From contig NW_019028997.1 of the NCBI RefSeq assembly GCF_002105155.1, forward strand, positions 186,001 to 250,000: 64,000 nt of DNA, in the 5' to 3' direction. Source of the DNA: Lobosporangium transversale (Eukaryota > Mortierellomycota > Mortierellomycetes > Mortierellales > Mortierellaceae). Within the stretch, counting starts at the first letter, position 1, and each line of letters starts with the position of its first letter. Shown here piece by piece: positions 29,565 through 39,589 of this stretch. The position numbers and the translations under genes were made by a program. The notes beneath the pieces are model-generated. The model worked only from the letters and a program-made list of their open reading frames with translations. It had not been told where the DNA came from and made no database searches.

Positions 29565-30974
29565 ATGACAAACAACAACGAAAAGATTTTATCCAATTTC
29601 ACCTGCATGGATTTGGAACAAAGCACCAGTCAGACGAAGCCAACCAAGTCAAGTACTCGCACTGGATCCACTCGTGCAGCACCGAGGAGAAAAAGAGTTA
29701 TTCTGACTGACGAAACGACTCCAGAGCCTTCACCAGTGGCACAGACTGCTAGAGTTAGTGCAAAGTCTTTTAAGCGCCCTAGGCGTTGTGAGGCTGATTC
29801 TTTATCCTCAAATGTCCTTCACTCCGGTCCATTGACAGAAGAAGAGCTGGCCCTGGCGAACGCACGGAAGGAGTCGGCGAGAAGTGTGCTGCAGATGATT
29901 TTAGATGATCCAGATTCATCGACGACAGTGAATCAATATAAGACACAGCTCCGGCTGTGGGAGGTATGTTGGATCATCAAAATGTCGCTATGAGCTATCT
30001 CAGACAGGCTATCAAACTAGACGACTTGGCTAATTCTCTTTTTTGTTTTTAGCAATACTGCAATGAAAATTATCAAGGTGACTGTAGCGTCGATGCGAAA
30101 CGCATGCTTGAATACTTCACAACGGTTGTCTTCAAGCGAACAGTAAAGCGATTGATCGGCACAGATCGTTGCTACCGTGGCGCTATTGGGTATGCCCAGC
30201 AGGGTGGAGGAGATTCTTCGAATTCTCAGGCTGGGGAAGACGCAGTCTATGAGGGAGAAGAGATCGACGAATTAGTCGAGGCAGATATCGACGAACATGA
30301 ACTAAGCGACATGGAGCAGAGACTGGAGACATTAGATAACAGCGAGCAAGTTGATGACGACGACGGCCAAAGCATAGACCAAGGTCAACAACAGGGACAG
30401 GGTCAGGGACAGGGTCAGGAACAGGATCAGGAACGGAGACAGGGTCAGGGACAGGGACAGGAACAAGGACAGGAACAGGAACAGGATGAAGATCTGGAGC
30501 TTCAGCTGAGGTCATTGGCACAGAGAGGTAAGAAGGCTCCTCCCTCCTGGGATAATATGGAGCCACCTGAAGGAGTCGACCCACATCAATGGCAGATTGA
30601 TATAGCATTGAATGATGAGGAGCGAGCATCACATGAAGCTGTAACTGTTGGGGGTTCAAGCAAGAACATCACGCCGAAGCGGAAGACTGCAGCCGTTATC
30701 AGGACTGAAAATGAAAGAGAACAAGGTATGTAAAGATAACCATGTATTAATATATAAATTGTTATACAGTACTGGGATCCAAACCTTTGGGAAGGCTCCG
30801 CCATCACGCGTACCCCAGGTGACAAGACACCATGGCCGCAACTCAGTGTTAATTATCAATATAAATAGCCTACTAAATTATGACTTAATAAACCATTCCT
30901 TAATCCTGCATCCACCTTAATGTATCTTTGATTGTTACAATTTACACTAATGGTTGATACTTTTTATTATACAA

Positions 30975-31010
<36 letters not shown>

Positions 31011-33448
31011 GATATACTTTTGCGTTTGTAGTTATCCTGCAAGCACCAGAGGACAAACATGGCAGCAAAATTGTCTTTGTTCCTCTCACGCTGGGGACAG
31101 TCGCAAATGTTAAGAAGGCTTTGCAATACTTATGGAGGCAACAGTCTTCTTCGACAGCTCCGTATCCCAATCCCGCCCCAAACCCAAGAACGGATGTACC
31201 ACTAGCGGAGGCGATCAAAAATTATGGAGAGAAACTTGTCCATCACAAAGTAACGACAGGCACCTTATCTCGCACTGCCACCTGTGCCGTACGAGAACCT
31301 TACAACACTAAAATGTACCTGCGTATGTTGGCCTTTACATGGCGCATGCTTCCGACGGTTGGAGTAAGCGGCAGGCGACCTTACGACAGTGTTACAAGAT
31401 TTCAGTATATGAGGGAGAGGCTATGCCTCCTTGCACGCCATCATATGTTGCTGCGGGATGAGGACATCCGAAACTTGAACCTGGCTAACACATTCAATAT
31501 TCAGACCCGTCACCCCGCGCCAGGGTCAAAGCTGGCGTCGGGGCTTGTCTTCTGCATCACACGTGGAAAGATAAACCATAAAGGTGTCGAACTCTATGCG
31601 ACAGCTTATCGACATAAGCTGTTCTTAAGGTGCACCGTGGGCGGGTTTGCATTTTATATGCTAGAACGGTTCCAGGTAAATGATGCCGTCAGTCTTGACG
31701 CGAGCGTATGATTTTTTCTCATTCAATTACACGAAGTGACATATATCCTTATTTTTTTTTTTTCCCTATTGTAGGTGTTCAAGGAGCCTCTTCCCAATTT
31801 TGCGGACCCTGACGAGTGGTACAGCATCAAGGTGCTAACAGGGGGTGGAACAAGCCAAGAACGGTTAGAGAACCGAAAGGAAGCGCTTGTTGGCCGAACC
31901 CAAATGAGCACTACGGCGGCTGTAATGCGTGCCTGCGACGTGCATTCGGCCAAAATTACGCACTCTGGCCGACATGCAGGGGTCTCGGAAGCCTACGAAA
32001 GAGGCTTAAGCCTGGACGATATTCGCCACTTGGGAAGGTGGGTCATGGGGCAAATGGAGAACTTCTATGCTCCAAAAAACCCAACCAGGGGCGCTTTTTG
32101 TATGGCTCAGTTTGGACCGAATGAGCCTTACTTTATCGAGCGTGATTTGGTCACCCCGCCCTTAGAGCTCCAGCGTCTGGTCTTTCCTTGGATTGAGGAA
32201 AATTTTGATAAAGATATGCCGGAGAGAGCTGACTCCTGGAGAGAGGAGTGCACCAAAGAAATGCTGGGGGTCGATCCAAATGTCCCGACAGACGAAGACA
32301 TTTTTTGGACGCCAATCGAGAAGAAGACGAGCTCGAAACGATTGACCCGTGCCTTCAGCACTGACTCCCTTGTTACACGCATTGGGTTCCTCAAACTTCT
32401 TGTGCGTATGAGGCGAGTAATCCTTCAGGATGCAGTGCTCTTTTTGAAGCCGAACGACAAGGGGAAAATGTTGGAGAACAAACTCCTCGAATCGTTACCA
32501 GAAATCTTTGGTTGCCAGCTCTTTCTGGATTTCCAACATCAATTGCTTCGGGCCATCGACGTACATCGCCGACAAGCAGGCATCATCCAAGCGGATGTGC
32601 CAGTTAATGCGCAAACTATGGTAAGCGCCATTAACACGTTGTCGGTAGAGGCGCGGGTCTTTCATCAACTCCAGCATGAGACGGTCCAGAAGCTCGAGGC
32701 CCTATCCACTCTTGTGACAGAGCAACAGGAGCAACAGAGGCAGCAACAGGAGCAACAGAGGCAGCAACAGGAGCAACAGAGGCAGCAACAGGAGCAAATC
32801 CACTTACTTCTCCAATCGCTGCAGCAGCAACAAAGCGCAAATGTGCGGCAGCCTTTTCCATATCATGTGCAGTCTTGCCCGCCCTTTGTGTTTAATCCTT
32901 CTCCATTGGCGCCAGCACAGAGCCGCCTAGCTTCTTTTCCTTCGTTTCCTCAGGCTCCTACTACGCAGGGCCTATATCAAGCTCGCCAGGCCGCTCCACC
33001 GCAACAGCAGCCATTATTTTCCAACCAATTGCCACCATGTCCTCAGCAACAGCATCCATATCAACATAGCCATGTGCAGGCTCCAATGACCTCAGAGCAG
33101 ACACAACGATTGCCGGAAGATGAAAGGTATAAAGGCTACCTCATGAAAGGCGATGGCAAGCAATTGACGGTCAGGGAAGCATGGGATGAATTCCGTGGGC
33201 CCGTTGCTCAGGCAAAGCAGGAAAATCACAAATGGCCATTCACAGAGGCGCGTCACAAGGCATTCAGGCGCAGGCGTCAATTTTTCGATCTGATAAAGAA
33301 TATTGCCGAAAAACAGAAGCGAGACTTCGAAGAGGTAGTAGACGCACTGACAGCTCAGTACAAGGGTCGGACAATCAATTCCATTCGACTAGAGCTTCTG
33401 AAAGACACCGGGAATGACGAAGGCTGCCACCAAGATGCGGACGAGTAG
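29565..33448 (+). CDS. Tyrosine recombinase of Crypton type with GCR1_C-like C-terminus
   Basis: Four exons join in frame: 29565-29963, 30053-30725, 31032-31675 and 31775-33448 (3390 bases, 1129 residues). Cryptons are DNA transposons that move with a tyrosine recombinase. The catalytic set is visible: a first Arg near LLRDEDIRNLNLAN (exon 3), then H-x-x-R in THSGRHAG, RHLGRW, and the nucleophilic Tyr in MENFYAPK (exon 4). A coiled Gln tract EQQRQQQ, repeated, lies at about 32720-32800. The last 100 residues (LTVREAWDEFRGPV to RTINSIRLELLKD) resemble the GCR1_C DNA-binding domain that fungal Cryptons carry. Exon 2 encodes an acidic linker with QGQGQGQEQ repeats. The N-terminus is Lys/Arg-rich, consistent with nuclear entry. 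Intron 2 contains a T run of about 30 bases. There is no internal stop or frameshift, so the gene could be functional. Confidence 0.82.
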
Positions 33449-34019
33449 ATGAGTAAGGGTAAATTTTTTTTTTCTTTTTTTTTTTTTATATACATATATA
33501 TATCCTCGGATACAAATTTAAGCAATAAAGCACAAAGTAGTGATGGTGTCGGAAATACCAAGACATGAACTGAGCTACAAGAGGCAGAAAACTATTTGCT
33601 GCATCCTTGAGCCAAATGAGGCTGAGAAAATACAATGTACAAGCAATCCATTGTCGTGAAATTTGTGATATTCCAAGGTGTTTAGCATAAGTATCATCCA
33701 GGAAAAAGCATTATCGTCAACATTATTAACAAGACAAAACACCATCAAAGCGCTATCAAAGCATTTTTGACTCGACTCGGCTACCAACGCACTATAACAG
33801 AAATAATTGAATACTTCATCAATATAAAAACTGTCATGTTTAATCATTAACACTGTCTCTACCATAAAAAGATTTTGTCTATTTCGCTTCACAAATCCAT
33901 TTTGTGGAAAAAGATTTGTGAAGCGAAATATAAAAATTTTGTGACTTGGTATCCTTCTGTGTCCACCTGTGTCCGCCTGTGTCCATCTGAATGGACACAG
34001 GTGAGCAATTTCGTTTCAC
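33449..34019. other. Recombinase 3' flank with hairpin and GTGTCC repeats
   Basis: A perfect 16-base inverted repeat TTTCGCTTCACAAATC (33882-33897) / its inverse (33913-33928) has a 15-base loop. It is followed by three CTGTGTCC units (about 33958-33982) and a short palindrome GTGTCCATCTGAATGGACAC. These could be Crypton 3' sequences, the end of another foldback element, or a transcript terminator hairpin. No gene is seen. Confidence 0.55.
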
Positions 34020-34746
34020 AATCTATTTGACAACCCGGGTTGTCACTCTTATTTGACAACCCCCCCCTTAATTATTTTTCTCAATTTTTTTTCTTTGCGT
34101 GACAACCCGGGTTGCCAAATAGTAAAATATCTAATTTGACAACCCCAAGCTCACTATTATTTGACAACCCTTTTTTTATTGGCAAGATTATTATGTGAAA
34201 ATCGTTTCTATTGCTATCCCTCAGCAACACGAAATCCCTCCAGCAATCTAAAAGCTTCCATCAAATAACAAACTTTTTTTTTTTTGGTTACGAGGTGTTG
34301 TTTTTTTATTACAACTGATTTCTAAAACAAGGGTTTGCTTTTATAGAAAATGTGCCTATACGGGTAACATGCACTAAGGGGTTTTTTTGGATATATAAGC
34401 ATGCATAAATTCGGAGTGGTTATGCGACGCTTGATGGCGCATGCGTAAGACGCGGAAAGGAAAAAAAAGAGAGACAGAAGAAGCTATAACCACAGTCATG
34501 ATAATGGAGTGTTGCCACCATTTTAGAAATCCAGCTGAGAAAGGTCCTCCATAAGTACAAGAGGGTGAAGACTTGTCATGTGACAGGTTGAAAAAGACAG
34601 TTTTTCTTCTTTTTTTGACAACCCGGGTTGTCAAATGACAAAAAAGTGAAAATTGAAGACCTGGGTTGCCAAATAAGCCGGTGTGACTGCTAAATTAGGG
34701 GGGGGGTTGTCAAATAAGAGTGACAACCCGGGTTGTCAAATAGATT
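34020..34746. mobile_element. Non-autonomous TIR element, family 2 (GACAACCC type)
   Basis: The terminal inverted repeats are about 53 bases, beginning AATCTATTTGACAACCC and including the palindrome GACAACCCGGGTTGTC. Further ATTTGACAACCC units lie at about 34135-34170 and 34610-34680. No open frame. Clear target duplications were not found at the two ends. TIR length and dense subterminal repeats resemble family 1. Confidence 0.78.
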
Positions 34747-34754
34747 CACCCGTT

Positions 34755-35781
34755 TTTTTATATTTTTCCAAGTCTTGCACCATATACCAATGCATGTTAG
34801 AGCCTGATTCACGGCTTCTACCAAAGATAAAAGCAAATACACCAGAGAATATCATTGTAAGAAAGCAATCTATGAAGATCCTGACACTGGTGCTACCTGT
34901 GAGTGCACTCGGGACGAATCAAGAGACTCAAGGTTTCACTGCATTTGCGGAAATTCATACAAAGTCCACTCATCCCTCATACGCCACTTTCAGACTAAGA
35001 AGTGCGAGCACCTAAAAACTTTGGTTAAAGGGAAAGATACATTCGAGGACGATTACTTTGTACTAAGATACAAATTAGATAAAAAGAGAGCCTTCAACGA
35101 TGATAAGAACAGTGGCAACGCGCTAAAAGAAATAAAAGAAATAAAAGAAACGTTACAAGCAGTTCTGCAAGAGCTTAGACTTATATTCGAGAAGAAAATC
35201 AAGGTATATTTATATATATTATACCGGTGATTGATTCAACTGAGAATCTTTTAACTATGATCCAAACAAACCTAATGCGTGTCTTTAAATATCAATAGAC
35301 ATTAAAGCTGGATACGAAGAGCTCAAAGCTGAACACGAAGGTTTGTAGCCGCTGCAATCATAAACAGTCTCCACCATCTCCCACTTGTATAAAAACTGTA
35401 CCCTAACACGAAATAGCATTGTCATTGGTTGTTTAATAACGCTCTTTGCCTTTGTTCTATAACATAATATAAATATAGATATTATAAATTCAACTAAATA
35501 TCTTAGAAGCAGTTATACAGCGTTGGAAAAGAAAATCAAATCCTTTTAAATCAAAGAAGTAAGGATCCAAGTTTGTCGCTCTTTTGATTATGATTTTTTA
35601 AGTATGAGTAGTTTTCTTAACAAGTGTCTTGCAATTGAAAAGGTCTAAGAATAAAAAAATTAAACGGACTCAAGACGCTGGTACTTCTAAAGGTCCTCAA
35701 GAAGCCAATACTGAAGAGTCTAAACCGTATCTGCTCAATTATTTTATTACATCGAAGGCGGTGAAGGAAAAGGTGATGTGA
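34755..35781 (+). pseudogene. Multi-exon zinc-finger-like gene remnant, 5' end missing
   Basis: An open frame from about 34760 encodes a Cys/His-rich segment with HCICGNSYKVHSSLIRHF (about 34945-35000), a zinc-finger-like layout, then a charged helix ALKEIKEIKETLQAVLQEL. With introns at 35204-35299, 35342-35521 and about 35560-35642 it continues in frame into Lys-rich KSKNKKIKRTQDAG and ends KAVKEKVM at 35781. No ATG is available upstream; the reading frame hits a stop just inside the family-2 element boundary. That element may have removed the 5' part, or an upstream exon may exist. Function unknown; a DNA-binding component of a transposon is one possibility. Confidence 0.4.
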
Positions 35782-35925
35782 AGGGAAGCGTTGCGAAGGA
35801 AGAGGACGATGAGGAGTATCCATTCGGCCCTCTGAGTGACCCTGGGCGAGGATCTGTGCGAGGATGAAGGAAAAAATAATTTTGCCTTGACAGAATTGTA
35901 TTTCAAACCACTAAGAACAATAGTC

Positions 35926-36077
35926 CTCGCCAGAAAGTCGTCGACTAATATATTTCTAAAAAAACTGTCTGAATCAAATCTAATCAAAAACGATGACTGA
36001 ATTGAAATGAAGGTTATTTTATCCAATTTAAAAATCTTGAAAATACATGTATTTATCGTCGACGACCTTCTGGCGAG
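35926..36077. repeat. Short foldback, 20-base inverted arms
   Basis: CTCGCCAGAAAGTCGTCGAC (35926-35945) faces GTCGACGACCTTCTGGCGAG (36058-36077), one mismatch over 20 bases with about 112 bases between. It is either a small foldback element or the ends of a miniature transposon. Confidence 0.7.
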
Positions 36078-36584
36078 TACAAAATGAATCAGAGTGAGAT
36101 CCTCAAGTCCTGCGGCCTTCTTGCTTCCCCTGGAGCCCACCTCCCTCCTTATATTGAATGCCAATGACATGCTGAAAGGGATGTGAAGTATTTTCTAAAA
36201 CAAGATCAATAAATTGTTTATTATTGTTGCCAAGCGGAACCTTTATTAAGGTCCTGCCATGATCATCACACAATGTTCTGACCTTATGAATAGAAATGAA
36301 AGTGCCCTTGAGGTGTACTTGCAAGCCTCAGTACGTAACAGGGTACATATTGGGAACAATGATGGATTGTAATCAGTAAGTTGAGCAGAGTCATATCCCT
36401 CACCAAAGACGGCTGTCTCTCATTTCGAATCGCGAGGCTCGTGCTTCATCTGCCAGCGGATATTACATAACACATTCTCCTACACAAAGCCTCTACTTAT
36501 ATCACCACCAAACATGAATACTCCATACGCCCCACAGATCTTAAGTAATGAATGGTACAAAGGCCAGACTGGAACTAGCTTAGT
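36078..36584. other. No gene seen
   Basis: I see no coding sequence or clear repeat here, apart from scattered short open frames on the minus strand. Confidence 0.45.
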
Positions 36585-37603
36585 TTGACCATTGTCTCAT
36601 TTATCCCCAGTCGAGACAAGCAAAGCTACCATAATTCAGCTCCATGTCGGAATATAGTTACTGAGTTGAAAGTAGTCAATCCGAACCACATCTACGCTGT
36701 TGATATGTTCCTGACGACAGAGCGGTTATATGAAGTCCTTCGGACAGTGAACGCTTACGATAGCAGTATCCTCATTAACTTCCCTGAGACAAATTACTAC
36801 ATACTACCGGAAACTCTACGCACGATTCCCCAGGTATGTGCATATTTTGCTCACAGGAACTTTAAAGGTTTAGAGTATCGAGAAACCGTTTGTTAACAAT
36901 TTCTATCAGCATTAATTTATAGGTGATCAATAACAAGAAGTTTGGCAAGAATCTTGAACGGATGCAAATATGACACAAAAATGTCATACAAAGCGTCAAA
37001 GCCTCTTTTGCGGATCGGCTATATGCTAATCTGACTTGGGAGGGCAACCTTTATGAAAAGGCCCTCCATGCGAACTATAATGTTGACGCGAACATCACTC
37101 TCTGTTCCTTGATGCCACTTAATGGAGCGAACTGGCTGGATGATGAAAATCGAGGGGATCCTGACTTTTTTCTCTTATGGCTACGGAAATGGAGGGAAAT
37201 ACGTTTTTGTTCCTCCTTCGTGGAGATGGGGTGCCACTATAGCTTCAGCTGCAAAAGGGCATATTGGCAGCAAAAAGGCTAAAAAAGTGCTCGCCATTGT
37301 ATTCACGGAACAGCATTGTGGTTCATATCGACCTTAAGGCTTGCAATATCGGTATTGGAGACTCATTAGGTCAGAGAACACCCAAGGAGGCGATCGGCGG
37401 ATTGGTAGCACTACACTACACACAATGACTGAAAGTGGCTATCTCCAACATCTCGTCGATGATAAGATTACCATGGCTGAAGGAGATGAACTCATATCCA
37501 TCTCTAGCAACTTAATCGAAGAGAGACAGCGCATGCTACAACAACATAGAGCTGAATTTATCACGGATGAAGGATATGAAACTTACGTAAGTTGGTTATC
37601 TTG
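36585..37603 (+). pseudogene. Decayed Ulp1-like (C48) protease gene
   Basis: Pieces in several frames recall Ulp1/SENP cysteine proteases: LNGANWLDDEN at about 37120-37150, like the WLDDEIIN start of the fold, then after frame changes VLAIVFTEQH (about 37290) and VHIDLKACNIGIGDS (about 37325-37370), like the catalytic HW...D segment. A preceding exon at 36585-36831 ends at a GTATGT donor, and the next piece contains an in-frame stop (about 36972). Stops and at least two frameshifts show decay. Ulp1-like proteases often travel with fungal DNA transposons. The assignment rests on short motifs only. Confidence 0.4.
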
Positions 37604-37652
37604 ATACTTAGGGAGTACCTCGGATAAAAGTTTCTCGTACTTAGTACTCACC

Positions 37653-39151
37653 ATGGATACTGCTTCCGATACTTCTCGTTTCACCAACCACACTGGCCTT
37701 TTCAAAAAAGCTTTCGGAGAGGAAAAGTATTACTCCAGCAATATTGGAAAAGCCAATGGAGATAGAAAAATCTTCTTGGAATCCATCTACATCAACTATA
37801 AAGCGTGGGAGAGCATCACTGAAAAACCAACATGGCAAGAAATCCACGCCATCAAAGAACAAGCGAAACAAGCCATCGGATTCGCAATGGTCTAATACAA
37901 CACATATCAAGCAAATCCAGACGCAGGCAGAGCGTTTACGGAACTTGCCTCCATTGCACAAGCATGAAATAACGAATCAGACATTGGCACGCTTGCTAAC
38001 TATATGGATAAAGAATCAGGACGACTACAATCCGGAGGACGACGAGGACCAAAGAAATAACAATAACAATGAATATTGAAGCGTATCCAGAAGATAACAT
38101 TATTGGTCATAATGACCCAGTTGATGATACAGTAGAAAATGACGACAGATGGCGCGAACAGCAAAATAGTGGAGAAAAAAACATTCCAAGATGGTTGGCT
38201 ATGCGACTTGATATATTTGAAGATAATAAACATTGATCACCTTCACGATCCATTCCCTGAAAGACCTTTTTCCGGATTATTAGCAGAGGCAGCTAATAAA
38301 AGTACCGTTGAACTTAATTCTCGTTGTATTCCACACGAGGGTATAAGAACTATGGTTAAACTTTGGACTACAACAGGATTCAAATTAAATTTTTTATCTC
38401 TTTCTGAATATCATGATAATGTTGTGCTAAATACTAAATCTCTCGCTGCCCATCTCATCGAAAATGAACTGACCAGTCCAATAAAAAAGGGTTTCGGTAG
38501 AAGGGTGGTGCCTTCTGACATAGTTATTTATCATCCTCATTTTTGCATCCCAAAAAACTCCAATGACAAAGAACCCATTATTCGACTTTTTATGATTGTC
38601 GTTTCTTAAATAAACACTTACAAGCCCCTCATTTCAGTCTACCATAAGTACCAAAATGCATTGAATCCATAAGACCAACTTCATACACTTTCATATCTGA
38701 TATTTCCGTAGGATATACACATATCCTCATTCATAAAAACTTTCAAAAATATTTTGGATTCAAATGGAGAGGACCTTATTTTACTTACACCAGAATGCTC
38801 TTCGGCTTAAACATTGCTCCATTCATTTTCCAAACATGGCTTGACTCCTACCTCACTTACTTCAAAAAGAACACACCAGAATGCAACATGTTAAAGCATT
38901 ACCTTGACGATGTCCTTTGCAATAGTCCTTCCCATCACACAAGCTTTTTCTTCAAAAAAACAAAACTTCTTAAACTATACTCTGATCACAAAAGTAACTT
39001 TAGTCCTACCAAAACAACCGATCCTTTGAGTATGTCTATGTTGCGTTCCACTGTTCTCGCAAAACTAATTTTGAAGCGGTTGTCTAGATTGGTCACATTC
39101 TACATCTTGTTGCACTCACAGCTACAGATATTGGTATTTGTCAAAGCGTAA
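37653..39151 (+). pseudogene. Decayed DIRS/Ngaro-like retroelement, reverse transcriptase region
   Basis: Motifs occur in DIRS order. Gag-like open pieces lie at 37653-38079. An RT N-terminal segment TSPIKKGFGRR ... FCIPKNSN lies at about 38470-38560. Then come YTHILIHKNFQKYFGFKWRG, LFGLNIAPFIFQ (38798-38833) and the catalytic YLDDVL (about 38899). Stops interrupt the frame at about 38607 and elsewhere. DIRS-type elements use a tyrosine recombinase instead of a DDE integrase, but I see no DIRS recombinase here. The Crypton recombinase nearby is a separate lineage by its GCR1_C-like tail. Confidence 0.62.
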
Positions 39152-39264
39152 AACCTAGCGCTTCGACTCCTGCTAGCGGCTCCAGACGGACGAGCCCAAT
39201 TGGGTTTGAAACGAATGACCTTGCTCATAGCATTAAGACTATCGTCATGTCCATAAAAAACGCC

Positions 39265-39340
39265 CAGTGATTTAAGCTGGAAGGATTTTAAGAACAAGCA
39301 CATTGCTGGTTCATTTTTCAGCATGCTTGTTAAAATTTTA
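39265..39340 (+). repeat. Unoccupied paralogue of the family-1 element target
   Basis: This resembles 26319-26376 joined to 27103-27120 (CAAGCACATTGCTGGTTCAT, then GCATGCTTGTTAAAATTT against GCATCCTTGTTAAAATTT), without the 717-base element between. It supports the element boundaries at 26377 and 27093. Confidence 0.75.
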
Positions 39341-39589
39341 TTTACACTGCTATCTCAGATATTCACCATTTATTTAAGAGTCTCAAACATCAATAAAAAA
39401 TTGATTACACACAGCTACAGAATGGATAATGCCAAACACATCAGTTTTGTATATGCACATTACTAAAAAAAAATTGCCAGCCTTAGTCACTCCTCATTGC
39501 TTACTCACAAAATAACCTTCTAGTTGAGATTCGCATCTGTTTTGGGAATTTTAGTGTTACCATAGAAATCCTTTATTTTTAATAACAAA
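39341..39589. other. Gap between DIRS remnant and hAT pseudogene
   Basis: AT-rich, with no gene seen. It may hold the 3' end of the hAT element. Confidence 0.4.

Noticed and set aside
30183-30659. 158-codon antisense frame rich in Val-Pro repeats
   Set aside because: Mirror of the QG/EQ repeat linker of the recombinase.
34020-34746. Solo LTR
   Set aside because: The ends are inverted repeats with subterminal motifs, not TG...CA direct-repeat LTR ends.
37653-39151. Treating the DIRS-like reverse transcriptase and the Crypton recombinase as one element
   Set aside because: They are 4 kb apart with a foldback, a TIR element and a decayed protease between them, and the recombinase has a Crypton-type C-terminus.
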